From Yoonia maritima (GTDB taxonomy: Bacteria > Pseudomonadota > Alphaproteobacteria > Rhodobacterales > Rhodobacteraceae): a DNA stretch of 64,000 nt. The DNA is taken from the NCBI RefSeq assembly GCF_002933395.1, contig NZ_PKFN01000009.1, forward strand, positions 62,001 through 126,000. The letters run 5' to 3'. The translations under genes were made by a program, and so were the position numbers. Below the pieces are notes generated by a model. That model was not told the origin of the DNA, made no database searches, and saw nothing but the letters and a program-made list of their open reading frames with translations. Positions 46,464-55,758 of this stretch are shown piece by piece; the first letter of the stretch is position 1; every line of letters starts with the position of its first letter.

Positions 46464-46673
46464 CGTTAGATAGATCATTGGGGTGGTAACGCGTTCATCA
46501 GCGATACAAACTGAAAGACCCAAAGTCCATTTGTGACGATTAGTAGCCGCTTTGGTTCTATCGGCTTGATGAAGATGCGAACGCCTGTCTTTTTTGTTGT
46601 GCTGTGCTAGACAATGCCCGTGGCGCGGGTCTATGCCCGCCTCAAATTGCATATTAATTGTCAGAGAGTAATC

Positions 46674-48383
46674 ATGCCGCAGAACCTGGCTCCGATCCCC
46701 GAACTATACGTATCCTACGACAGCGCACAGAAACTCAAAGCCGACGCAGGTGAATTGATCAGCCACGATCTGACACCGCGCCAGATTTGTGATCTTGAAC
46801 TGCTGATGAACGGTGGCTTTAACCCGCTTAAGGGTTTTCTTACCGAGGAAGATTATAACGGCGTTGTTGAGAACATGCGCACCGCTGATGGTACGCTTTG
46901 GCCAATGCCAATCACTCTCGACGTTACCGAAAAATTTGCTGAAACGGTTGAACTTGGTCAAGATATCGCTTTGCGTGACCAAGAGGGCGTTATCCTTGCG
47001 ACAATGACCGTCACCGACAAATGGATGCCAAACAAGTCGCGCGAAGCGGAAAAAGTATTCGGCGCTGATGATCTGGCACACCCGGCGGTGAACTATCTGC
47101 ATAACCATGCGGGCGCTGTTTACCTTGGCGGTCCAGTCACTGGTATCCAGCAGCCCGTACACTATGATTTCCGTGCGCGTCGTGACACGCCGAACGAACT
47201 GCGTGCTTATTTCCGCAAAATGGGCTGGCGCAAGGTTGTGGCGTTCCAAACACGTAACCCTCTGCACCGCGCCCACCAAGAACTGACATTCCGTGCTGCC
47301 AAAGAAGCGCAAGCAAACCTGTTGATCCACCCTGTTGTTGGCCTGACAAAGCCGGGTGACATCGATCACTTTACACGCGTACGCTGCTACGAGGCGGTTC
47401 TGGATCAATACCCAGCATCGACAACATCCATGTCTTTGCTGAACCTTGCCATGCGTATGGCTGGCCCACGCGAGGCAGTTTGGCACGGCCTGATCCGTAA
47501 GAACCACGGCTGCACACACTTTATCGTTGGTCGCGACCATGCTGGCCCCGGTAAAAACTCGGCTGGTGAAGATTTCTATGGACCATACGATGCGCAGGAC
47601 CTGTTCCGCGAGCATCAAGAAGAGATGGGCATCGAAATGGTCGACTTTAAGCACATGGTTTATGTGCAAGACCGCGCCCAATACGAACCAGCCGATGAAA
47701 TCGCAGACAAGGATGACGTGACTATCCTGAATATTTCAGGCACTGAATTGCGTCGCCGTCTGGCCGAAGGTCTGGAAATTCCTGAATGGTTCAGCTTCCC
47801 GACTGTGGTCGAAGAGCTGCGTAGGACGCGTCCACCACGGGCGCAGCAGGGTTTCACCGTGTTCTTCACCGGTTTCTCTGGCTCTGGCAAATCGACTATC
47901 GCGAACGCGCTGATGGTTAAGCTGATGGAAATGGGCGGTCGCCCGGTGACATTGCTTGACGGTGATATCGTTCGTAAGAACCTGTCATCCGAGCTGGGCT
48001 TTAGCAAAGAGCACCGCGATCTGAATATTCGTCGTATTGGCTACGTGGCATCCGAGATCACCAAAAACGGTGGTATCGCGATCTGTGCGCCGATCGCGCC
48101 TTACGCGTCAACACGCCGTGCCGTTCGTGAGGATATCGAACAGTTCGGTGCCTTTATCGAAGTGCACGTTGCAACGTCGATCGAGGAATGCGAACGCCGT
48201 GACCGTAAAGGTCTGTACAAGCTAGCGCGCGAAGGCAAGATCAAGGAATTCACAGGTATTTCAGACCCGTACGACGTGCCGGAAAACCCTGAGATCAGCC
48301 TTGAGACAGAAAGTGTCGAAGTCGATAACTGCGCGCATCAGGTGATCCTGAAGCTGGAAAGCATGGGCCTGATTAAAGGCTAA
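46674..48383 (+). CDS. Bifunctional sulfate adenylyltransferase / APS kinase
   Basis: A 569-residue fusion that activates sulfate to APS and then phosphorylates it to PAPS for assimilation or sulfation. The N-terminal ATP sulfurylase of the monomeric type has TRNPLHRAHQEL, and GRDHAGPGKNSAGEDFYGPY. The C-terminal APS kinase has a P-loop GFSGSGKST from residue 400 and LDGDIVRKNLSSELGFS. The start at 46674 is chosen by AGAGAG upstream and homologous N-terminus. The sulfurylase-then-kinase order is common in alphaproteobacteria. It lies alone between terminators. Confidence 0.93.
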   Translation: MPQNLAPIPELYVSYDSAQKLKADAGELISHDLTPRQICDLELLMNGGFNPLKGFLTEEDYNGVVENMRTADGTLWPMPITLDVTEKFAETVELGQDIALRDQEGVILATMTVTDKWMPNKSREAEKVFGADDLAHPAVNYLHNHAGAVYLGGPVTGIQQPVHYDFRARRDTPNELRAYFRKMGWRKVVAFQTRNPLHRAHQELTFRAAKEAQANLLIHPVVGLTKPGDIDHFTRVRCYEAVLDQYPASTTSMSLLNLAMRMAGPREAVWHGLIRKNHGCTHFIVGRDHAGPGKNSAGEDFYGPYDAQDLFREHQEEMGIEMVDFKHMVYVQDRAQYEPADEIADKDDVTILNISGTELRRRLAEGLEIPEWFSFPTVVEELRRTRPPRAQQGFTVFFTGFSGSGKSTIANALMVKLMEMGGRPVTLLDGDIVRKNLSSELGFSKEHRDLNIRRIGYVASEITKNGGIAICAPIAPYASTRRAVREDIEQFGAFIEVHVATSIEECERRDRKGLYKLAREGKIKEFTGISDPYDVPENPEISLETESVEVDNCAHQVILKLESMGLIKG

Positions 48384-48405
48384 TTGGTCGCATATCGTAA
48401 TTTTA

Positions 48406-48443
48406 GGCCAGCCCATTCACTGGGCTGGCCTATTTTGTTTTTG
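48406..48443. terminator. Terminator after sat-cysC
   Basis: AGGCCAGCCCA and TGGGCTGGCCT form a perfect 11-bp stem with a 5-nt loop, then ATTTTGTTTTTG. It may also end the opposite DUF1150 transcript. Confidence 0.88.
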
Positions 48444-48444
48444 C

Positions 48445-48669
48445 TTAGTGAACCGTCACCGGGTTCATGTCATTTTCACGGGCGAGGTGGAACGCCAGCT
48501 TGCGGTTCGCAACCAGTGCCAGTTGTTCGCCTTCGGAATTATGCACTGCAAACAACGTTTCTAAATCGCCAATCTGATCGCGCATGTCGTCGGGTAGGTC
48601 CGCTGCAAGGACCGGCTTTACGTATACGATGTCTGTTGCCAGCTCGTTGATATCGAATTTCGTGTCCAT
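48445..48669 (-). CDS. DUF1150 family protein
   Basis: A 74-residue protein containing IVYVKPVLAADLPD and LFAVHNSEGEQLALVANRKLAF, the DUF1150 pattern. It is generally found right after an Hsp20 gene in alphaproteobacteria, as here (5-nt spacing), and is presumably a heat-shock operon member. Biochemical function unknown. Confidence 0.82.
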   Translation of the reverse strand: MDTKFDINELATDIVYVKPVLAADLPDDMRDQIGDLETLFAVHNSEGEQLALVANRKLAFHLARENDMNPVTVH

Positions 48670-48674
48670 GGCGT

Positions 48675-49088
48675 TTATCCTTTCCGAATATTTATTGTTT
48701 GTACGACGCGGTCAGGAACCGCGCGCGTGAGATCCACATGCAAAAGCCCGTTTTCCATAACGGCTTCGCCAACGTCGACCCCATCGGCCAGCACAAATGC
48801 GCGCTGGAACTGCCGGGCCGCGATGCCGCGATGCATATAGATACGCCCTTCGGCATCGTCATCTTGCCGACCCCGAATAACCAACGAATTGTCTTCGACC
48901 GTAATAGCAAGATCGTTTTCGGCGAATCCTGCTACAGCCAATGTGATGCGGTAAGAATTATCCGAAGTCTGTTCGATGTTGTACGGCGGGTATCCGTCGT
49001 TTCCGCTTTTTGCGGTGCGTTCGACCAACCTTTCCAGCTGTTCAAACCCCAACAGGAACGGATGGGTCCCCAAAGCCAATTTCGTCAT
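48675..49088 (-). CDS. Small heat shock protein Hsp20 (IbpA-like)
   Basis: A 137-residue chaperone that holds unfolding proteins. The alpha-crystallin domain covers about residues 35-130 with YRITLAVAGF and the conserved ENGLLHVDLTRAVP (A-x-x-x-N-G-x-L motif). A sigma32-like promoter lies just upstream. AAGGG about 9 nt before the ATG serves as ribosome-binding site. It is cotranscribed with the DUF1150 gene. Confidence 0.9.
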   Translation of the reverse strand: MTKLALGTHPFLLGFEQLERLVERTAKSGNDGYPPYNIEQTSDNSYRITLAVAGFAENDLAITVEDNSLVIRGRQDDDAEGRIYMHRGIAARQFQRAFVLADGVDVGEAVMENGLLHVDLTRAVPDRVVQTINIRKG

Positions 49089-49151
49089 AAGACATGCCCT
49101 TCATTAAGCGACTGTCGCGTTTTGGTCCCGATTTCGGCAACCTTTCTAAAA

Positions 49152-49180
49152 ATATGGGGGGCAAAGACGAATTGATCAAG
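49152..49180 (-). promoter_or_regulatory. Sigma32-type heat-shock promoter of hsp20
   Basis: On the minus strand, CTTGATC (-35) is separated by 14 nt from CCCCATAT (-10), close to the RpoH consensus CTTGAAA-N14-CCCCATNT. The -10 end is 64 nt from the hsp20 start. Confidence 0.75.
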
Positions 49181-49255
49181 GGTAAGTATTTGGATGATTT
49201 CTTTTGCGCCGTTATCTATAGACCAGTTAACGAATGAAAATTGGGTGCACCTTCG

Positions 49256-49474
49256 ATGAATAACTCAGCAAAAATGGACCAGATTGAGGTTTTACGCGTC
49301 AAACTGGAAGTTTTGCGACAAGAGCATCGTGACTTAGATACTGCAATCGGGGCGCTGCACGAAAATCCGACGGCGGATATGTTGACGTTAAAGCGGTTGA
49401 AACGACAAAAATTGATGCTCAAAGATCGTATTGTCGCGCTAGAAGACCGCATTTTGCCTGATATTATCGCCTGA
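49256..49474 (+). CDS. DUF465 (YdcH-like) protein
   Basis: A 72-residue, mostly helical and charged protein. It has the DUF465 pattern LRQEHRDLDTAI followed by LKRLKRQKLMLKDRI. Likely a coiled-coil hairpin; function unknown. Starts at 49256 or at a second ATG (49274). It lies 69 nt before the purE start at 49544 and may share its transcript. Confidence 0.8.
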   Translation: MNNSAKMDQIEVLRVKLEVLRQEHRDLDTAIGALHENPTADMLTLKRLKRQKLMLKDRIVALEDRILPDIIA

Positions 49475-49543
49475 TAGGCCGTTGCAGGTTTGACCGCCTT
49501 GGCTATAGTGCCGCTTCCTTTTGAAACCGAGGATATGAAAAGC

Positions 49544-50032
49544 ATGACGCAACCTTTGGTCGGCATTATTATGGGTAGTCAGTCGGACTGGCCCACCATG
49601 CGAGAGGCGGCGGATGTCCTCGATGAATTGGGGGTGCCTTATGAGACGAAAATCGTTTCGGCGCATCGCACGCCTGATCGGTTGTGGGATTACGGTAAGA
49701 CAGCGGTTGATCGCGGTTTGCAGGTTATCATTGCCGGGGCAGGGGGCGCGGCCCATCTGCCGGGTATGATGGCATCCAAGACGCGTGTTCCTGTCGTTGG
49801 TGTACCTGTTCAGACGAATGCGTTGTCGGGTGTTGATAGCCTTTATTCCATTTTGCAGATGCCACGCGGTTTTCCTGTTGCGACAATGGCGATTGGGGCG
49901 GCCGGCGCAAAGAATGGTGGCCTGATGGCTGCAGGTATCTTGGCGCTGCAAGACCCCGCATTGGCTGCGCGGCTAGATGCTTGGCGCGTTGCACTTTCAG
50001 ACTCTATTCCGGATGAACCAACAGATGAATAA
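49544..50032 (+). CDS. purE: N5-carboxyaminoimidazole ribonucleotide mutase
   Basis: Converts N5-CAIR to CAIR in purine synthesis. The 162-residue class I PurE contains [25 protein letters not shown] and [15 protein letters not shown]. The start at 49544 (MTQPLVG) has GAGGA 10 nt upstream; an ATG three codons earlier is too close to it. purK begins within its last codons. Confidence 0.94.
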   Translation: MTQPLVGIIMGSQSDWPTMREAADVLDELGVPYETKIVSAHRTPDRLWDYGKTAVDRGLQVIIAGAGGAAHLPGMMASKTRVPVVGVPVQTNALSGVDSLYSILQMPRGFPVATMAIGAAGAKNGGLMAAGILALQDPALAARLDAWRVALSDSIPDEPTDE

Positions 50033-51098
50033 ACCGCTGCCCGTCGGGGCCACGATTGGTATTTTGGGCGGCGGCCAGCTGGGCCGCATGTTGTCTGTCG
50101 CGGCATCGCGCCTTGGCATCAAAACACACATCTTTGAACCGGGTGCAAACCCACCAGCGGGCGAAGTTGCGGACACTGTCACGACCGCAAGCTATGATGA
50201 TGTTGATGCGCTGACCGCCTTTGGTCAGTCCGTCGATGTCATTACCTACGAATTCGAAAATATCCCGACCAGCGCGCTCGATTTGCTTGAGTCCTTAGCA
50301 CCAATTCATCCGGGCCGTCAGGCATTGGCAACAAGCCAAGACCGCTTGACTGAAAAGGCATTCTTGCAAGGGCTAGGTTTGCAAACTGCACCATTTGCCG
50401 ATGTCACAAACGCGGATGATTTGGCCAAAGCGATTGCTGACATCGGTACGCCCGCGATCTTAAAAACGCGGCGCATGGGCTACGACGGCAAGGGCCAAGC
50501 CCGCATCATGTCGCCAGACGACGCCGATCAGGCGTTGGCCGATATGGCAGGTGCGCCCGCCATCTTGGAAGGCTTTATTAATTTTAGCCACGAGGTGTCG
50601 ATCATTGGCGCACGTAGCCCAGATGGTGCTGTTGCCTGTTACGACCCCGGCGAGAACGTCCATGAAGACGGTATTTTGCGCACAACGACCGTGCCTGCCA
50701 AGCTAACACCAAGCCAACGTACTGATGCTGTCCTGCTGGCTGCGAATATTCTAAACGCGCTGGATTATGTTGGTGTAATGGGGGTGGAACTATTCGTCAC
50801 GCCCAACGGTCTGATCGTGAACGAGATTGCGCCACGCGTGCACAACTCTGGTCACTGGACGCAAAACGGCTGTACGATTTGTCAGTTCGAACAGCATATC
50901 CGTGCGGTGGCTGGCTGGCCGCTGGGCAGCGGCTCGCGGCATTCGGACGTTGTGATGGAAAACCTGATTGGCGACGATATGGACCGCGTTCCAGAAATGG
51001 CGCTGACTGACGCTGCGATCCATTTATATGGTAAAGCTGAAGTAAAGCCGGGACGTAAAATGGGCCACGTGAACCGGATTGTTAAGGCAGCGACTTAG
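50025..51098 (+). CDS. purK: N5-carboxyaminoimidazole ribonucleotide synthase
   Basis: ATP-grasp enzyme that makes N5-CAIR from AIR, bicarbonate and ATP, feeding PurE. The 357-residue protein has [16 protein letters not shown] at the N-terminus, [12 protein letters not shown] (ATP-grasp loop) and [17 protein letters not shown] 50025 overlaps the purE end by 8 nt (ATGAATAA); an in-frame ATG at 50013 is also possible. Its stop overlaps the convergent hydrolase by 4 nt. Confidence 0.94.
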   Translation: MNKPLPVGATIGILGGGQLGRMLSVAASRLGIKTHIFEPGANPPAGEVADTVTTASYDDVDALTAFGQSVDVITYEFENIPTSALDLLESLAPIHPGRQALATSQDRLTEKAFLQGLGLQTAPFADVTNADDLAKAIADIGTPAILKTRRMGYDGKGQARIMSPDDADQALADMAGAPAILEGFINFSHEVSIIGARSPDGAVACYDPGENVHEDGILRTTTVPAKLTPSQRTDAVLLAANILNALDYVGVMGVELFVTPNGLIVNEIAPRVHNSGHWTQNGCTICQFEQHIRAVAGWPLGSGSRHSDVVMENLIGDDMDRVPEMALTDAAIHLYGKAEVKPGRKMGHVNRIVKAAT

Positions 51099-51823
51099 TC
51101 TGCCTTCTCTGTCCCAAATATTACGCCCGTCAGGCTGAGGTCATGGTCAAACTTTCCCTCTTTTAAGAAGGAAAGGACTTCTTCCATCACCAATGGGTTA
51201 TTCATCATAAATGTATGGGTGACGGGCAGCACGATCTGGTCTGTCATTCCATCCAGTCGGGTGGATGCGACAGATACCTTGCCATCGTCAGGACCTTCGA
51301 TCAGGGCGGAATAAACGGGGTTTAATGTGCGGTCACCCGCGATAATCCCGATTTCATAAGGCACATAAGAAAGACTGTTGGGCAGGCTGCTAGGCTCTGT
51401 GCCAAGTTGGAGTCCGGCAGGTCCATGGACCCATTCAAACGGTTCAAACTCACCAAATATGTCCACCAATTCAGATCCGGAATTTGGCGGTGCCAGCATA
51501 ACCACCCGCCCTAGGTTTTCGGGGCGATTTTCAGTTAACCAAAGCCGGACCAATATACCGCCCATGGAATGGGTCACAAAATTGATCCGTTTATCGTCGC
51601 AGGCCGCGACATCTTCGGTCACGTATTCATCCACCAAAGTCTGAATTGGGGCCTCGGTCGAAGGGTACCCGCGGTTCACAACCTGATATCCTTCTTCCTC
51701 TAGGACGATCTGTAGGGGCGTCAGTGACATCTCAGATCGTGCAAGCCCGTGCAGCAACACAACACATTCTTGTGCAGGGGCAGCGGTGGCGAAAAGGCTA
51801 AGGGCGGCGGCAATTGTTTTCAT
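51095..51823 (-). CDS. Secreted alpha/beta hydrolase (lipase-like)
   Basis: A 242-residue protein with a signal peptide (cleavage near APA-Q). The oxyanion region [13 protein letters not shown] and nucleophile elbow THSMGG are typical of lipases/acyltransferases; the family's His is likely in VTHTFMM. It resembles the PGAP1/DUF676-like esterases. Substrate unknown. It is convergent with purK. Confidence 0.78.
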   Translation of the reverse strand: MKTIAAALSLFATAAPAQECVVLLHGLARSEMSLTPLQIVLEEEGYQVVNRGYPSTEAPIQTLVDEYVTEDVAACDDKRINFVTHSMGGILVRLWLTENRPENLGRVVMLAPPNSGSELVDIFGEFEPFEWVHGPAGLQLGTEPSSLPNSLSYVPYEIGIIAGDRTLNPVYSALIEGPDDGKVSVASTRLDGMTDQIVLPVTHTFMMNNPLVMEEVLSFLKEGKFDHDLSLTGVIFGTEKAD

Positions 51824-51871
51824 ACGTTTATAGGTAGCATTGCATTGCCATTGTAAAAGGGGAACTGCGCG

Positions 51872-52702
51872 TCATTTTTGCCCGTATAGCGAAACGGCGA
51901 TCCCACCCAGCACAAGCACACCTGAGATGGTCATTCTCAGGCTGACGGTTTCATTTAGGAACACGACGCCAAAGGCGACGGCGATTACTGGAACGCTTAA
52001 TTGAGCGATCCCTGCTATGGTGGTGGGAAGGCTAGGCAGAACGCGGTACCATAATGCGTAACCCAGCCCAGAGGTGACACCGCCTGCCACGATGGCCGTG
52101 ACGATCCCCATGAACGGTAGTGGGCCGCTGCTGATGAAGCCAATGCAGACCAATGGCACACATAAAAGAAAGTTGCTTGCGGTTGCGCCGAGAGGGTCCG
52201 CCTCGCGTCGTCCCAACAACGTATATGCCCCCCACGCGACAGCGGCAGCGACCATTGCTAGGATGCTGGTGGCTGGCATGGCGCGCGCTTCTGATGGCCA
52301 AAGCAGTACGCATAATCCGCCCAGTGCGGTGAGCATGCCTAGCCAGCGTTGGGCCGATACCTTTTGTTTCTCAATGATGGCCCAGCCAAAGATGACGACC
52401 TGCAACGCACCAAACAGGATCAAGGCACCAATGCCTGCGTCAAGGCTTTGGTAGGCCCAGGAAAACCCGATCATATATGTCGCAAGCGCCACTGCGCCTG
52501 CCAATCGTTTTGGGGATACAATGGCTGGAGCGGGTGCGCTGCGTAGACCGATCAAGGCCCAAAGCATCGTAGCGCCAGCAGCGACACGTATAGCGGCAAA
52601 GCTCATCGGGCTCATGTCATAGTTCGCGACACCGATCCGGTTCAAAACAGAGTTTGCCGCAAAGGCGGTCATGGTTAGCGCTACGGCCAAGAATAGCTTC
52701 AT
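51872..52702 (-). CDS. DMT-family (EamA) transporter
   Basis: A 276-residue membrane protein with ten predicted TM helices in two EamA repeats (for example FAAIRVAAGATMLWALIGL in the first and IAGIAQLSVPVIAVAFG in the second). Likely exports a metabolite or amino acid; substrate unknown. It starts 3 nt after the GNAT stop, so the two genes form an operon. Confidence 0.83.
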   Translation of the reverse strand: MKLFLAVALTMTAFAANSVLNRIGVANYDMSPMSFAAIRVAAGATMLWALIGLRSAPAPAIVSPKRLAGAVALATYMIGFSWAYQSLDAGIGALILFGALQVVIFGWAIIEKQKVSAQRWLGMLTALGGLCVLLWPSEARAMPATSILAMVAAAVAWGAYTLLGRREADPLGATASNFLLCVPLVCIGFISSGPLPFMGIVTAIVAGGVTSGLGYALWYRVLPSLPTTIAGIAQLSVPVIAVAFGVVFLNETVSLRMTISGVLVLGGIAVSLYGQK

Positions 52703-52705
52703 GGC

Positions 52706-53200
52706 TTATATGTTCGCAAACGGGGCAGGGTAGACAAGCGTTTCGTGTGGCTGCGTGTCACCAACGCCAGCAAGCAGCGTGTGCCCGATATGATAGGGTG
52801 ATTGCAGGTTCTTGGCTGCCTCGGTCGAAAATCCGGCGCTTTCGTAAAACGTGGCTTCACCAATAACGACCACAGGTGTTTTCGTCAGGCGCGCCCATTC
52901 AGTCAGTACGCCAATCATGCGTTTGCCATAGCCACGACGCTGCACATCTGGGTGAATCGCCACCGGCGCAAGGCAGAGCCAGCCCTTGGGTTTCACCATA
53001 TAGGATAGCGCGTAGTAGCCGATGATCTGACCATCCATCGGCAGCACGGTTTCGCCCGCAATCACGCGCGATTTGCGCAATGCAGCGATCAGGCGCGATT
53101 CATCAGGACCACCAAAGGCAAGGTCGAGTAGCGCATCAACAGCGGGTTCTTCGCCGCGTCTCATATCGCGGGCAAAGTCGGGTGTTTGGAAAAAGTTCAT
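52706..53200 (-). CDS. GNAT-family N-acetyltransferase
   Basis: A 164-residue acetyltransferase. The acetyl-CoA loop is in VAIHPDVQRRGYGKRMIG (V-x-P-x-x-Q-x-x-G-x-G). The ATG at 53200 (MNFFQTPDF) is chosen over a longer frame because the GNAT fold begins there. Upstream of a DMT transporter gene. Acceptor substrate not assigned. Confidence 0.82.
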   Translation of the reverse strand: MNFFQTPDFARDMRRGEEPAVDALLDLAFGGPDESRLIAALRKSRVIAGETVLPMDGQIIGYYALSYMVKPKGWLCLAPVAIHPDVQRRGYGKRMIGVLTEWARLTKTPVVVIGEATFYESAGFSTEAAKNLQSPYHIGHTLLAGVGDTQPHETLVYPAPFANI

Positions 53201-53293
53201 TCGCAGACGGTAACGGTGGGCGGCAATGGCGTCTAGCAAAGACAAAACCAGATGGAGATTTTGTGATCCGCGTTTCAATGGGACAAATGGAAA

Positions 53294-53321
53294 GGGCGGC
53301 CCGAAACCGGACCGCCCTTAT
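53294..53321 (-). terminator. Terminator-like hairpin downstream of groEL
   Basis: GGGCGG-CCG and CGG-CCGCCC pair with a single mismatch. On the minus strand it is followed by TTTCCATTT, so it probably ends the groESL transcript. Confidence 0.6.
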
Positions 53322-53362
53322 TGTATCGTCGCATTGTTTGGCAGATAGACTTCAAAGCTCTC

Positions 53363-53423
53363 ATCGTTTCTTAGGAAACGATTGCCGCTTTGCAGTCTGA
53401 GCCGAATTTCCTTGCGGAAATTC
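53363..53423 (-). repeat. Two further perfect hairpins in groEL 3' region
   Basis: ATCGTTTC-TTAG-GAAACGAT (53363-53382) and GAATTTCC-TTGC-GGAAATTC (53404-53423) are perfect 8-bp stems with 4-nt loops between the groEL stop and its terminator. Neither has a T tract. Confidence 0.6.
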
Positions 53424-53426
53424 TGC

Positions 53427-55091
<1,665 letters not shown>

Positions 55092-55141
55092 CTAATTGCG
55101 TGACATGCGTTGGGTGGGTTTCAACCCACCGACCTACGGAA

Positions 55142-55426
55142 TTAAAGAATTCCGAGGATGTCGCTTTCTTTCATGATCAACAGGTCTTCGCCGTCGATCT
55201 TGACTTCAGTGCCAGACCATTTGCCGAACAGCACTTTGTCGCCAGCCTTAACAGCCATTGCAATCAGCTCACCGCTGTCTTTGCGTGCGCCTTCGCCAGT
55301 GCTAACGACTTCGCCTTCAGCAGGCTTTTCTTTAGCGCTGTCAGGAATGATCAAGCCGCCAACAGTCTTTTCGTCGCCTTCAATGCGACGAACGAGCACG
55401 CGGTCGTGAAGTGGTGTAAATGCCAT
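55142..55426 (-). CDS. groES: Co-chaperonin GroES
   Basis: The 94-residue lid of the GroEL chamber. It shows [16 protein letters not shown], the mobile loop [17 protein letters not shown], and [16 protein letters not shown]. First gene of groESL. GGAGAAG lies upstream of the ATG at 55426; a CIRCE element is 34 bp upstream. Confidence 0.97.
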   Translation of the reverse strand: MAFTPLHDRVLVRRIEGDEKTVGGLIIPDSAKEKPAEGEVVSTGEGARKDSGELIAMAVKAGDKVLFGKWSGTEVKIDGEDLLIMKESDILGIL

Positions 55427-55459
55427 TTCAGAACTTCTCCAGTTCGTGTTTCTCCCATG

Positions 55460-55486
55460 TTAGCACTCACTATGTTCGAGTGATAA
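55460..55486 (-). promoter_or_regulatory. CIRCE operator of groESL
   Basis: TTAGCACTC-N9-GAGTGATAA matches the HrcA-binding consensus TTAGCACTC-N9-GAGTGCTAA except for one base. It lies directly downstream of the promoter -10. Confidence 0.93.
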
Positions 55487-55493
55487 CGCAGCT

Positions 55494-55522
55494 TAGTTAG
55501 GCACGGTTCCGAGCCGAGTCAA
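55494..55522 (-). promoter_or_regulatory. groESL sigma70-type promoter
   Basis: On the minus strand, TTGACT (55522-55517) is separated by 17 nt from TAACTA (55499-55494). The CIRCE element begins 8 nt beyond the -10, where it would cover the transcription start. Confidence 0.7.
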
Positions 55523-55602
55523 CAGTACTGTCCAGTAATCGCGATGTTTTCTAAAAGAGAGGTGCTTTTTCTTATTTCAAAAGGCTTTTAGGTGCCTGAA
55601 AC

Positions 55603-55758
55603 CTACTCGCGTGGCGTGTCTTCATCCTCTGACAAAATCCGCCAAGCATCGCCTTCTAGGTCTTCGTATTGATCGCTACGCAGGCTCCACAAAAAGGCGA
55701 TCAGTCCAAGCCCGCCAAGGACCAAAGATACCGGGATCAAGATGACCAGAATATTCAT
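55603..55758 (-). CDS. ccoS: cbb3 oxidase maturation protein CcoS
   Basis: A short 51-residue protein. It has one TM helix (MNILVILIPVSLVLGGLG onward) followed by the diagnostic SLRSDQYEDLEGDAWRIL. CcoS is required to insert heme/copper cofactors into the oxidase. Its ATG overlaps the ccoI stop as ATGA at 55755-55758. Last gene of ccoGHIS. Confidence 0.92.
   Translation of the reverse strand: MNILVILIPVSLVLGGLGLIAFLWSLRSDQYEDLEGDAWRILSEDEDTPRE

Noticed and set aside
46464..46673. Possible SAM-type riboswitch before sat-cysC
   Set aside because: No core motif of a known sulfur-related riboswitch could be recognised; only a short GC inverted repeat is present.
46704..47681. 325-codon frame antisense to sat-cysC
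   Set aside because: The sense strand encodes an unambiguous bifunctional enzyme with all motifs; the antisense frame reflects codon bias.
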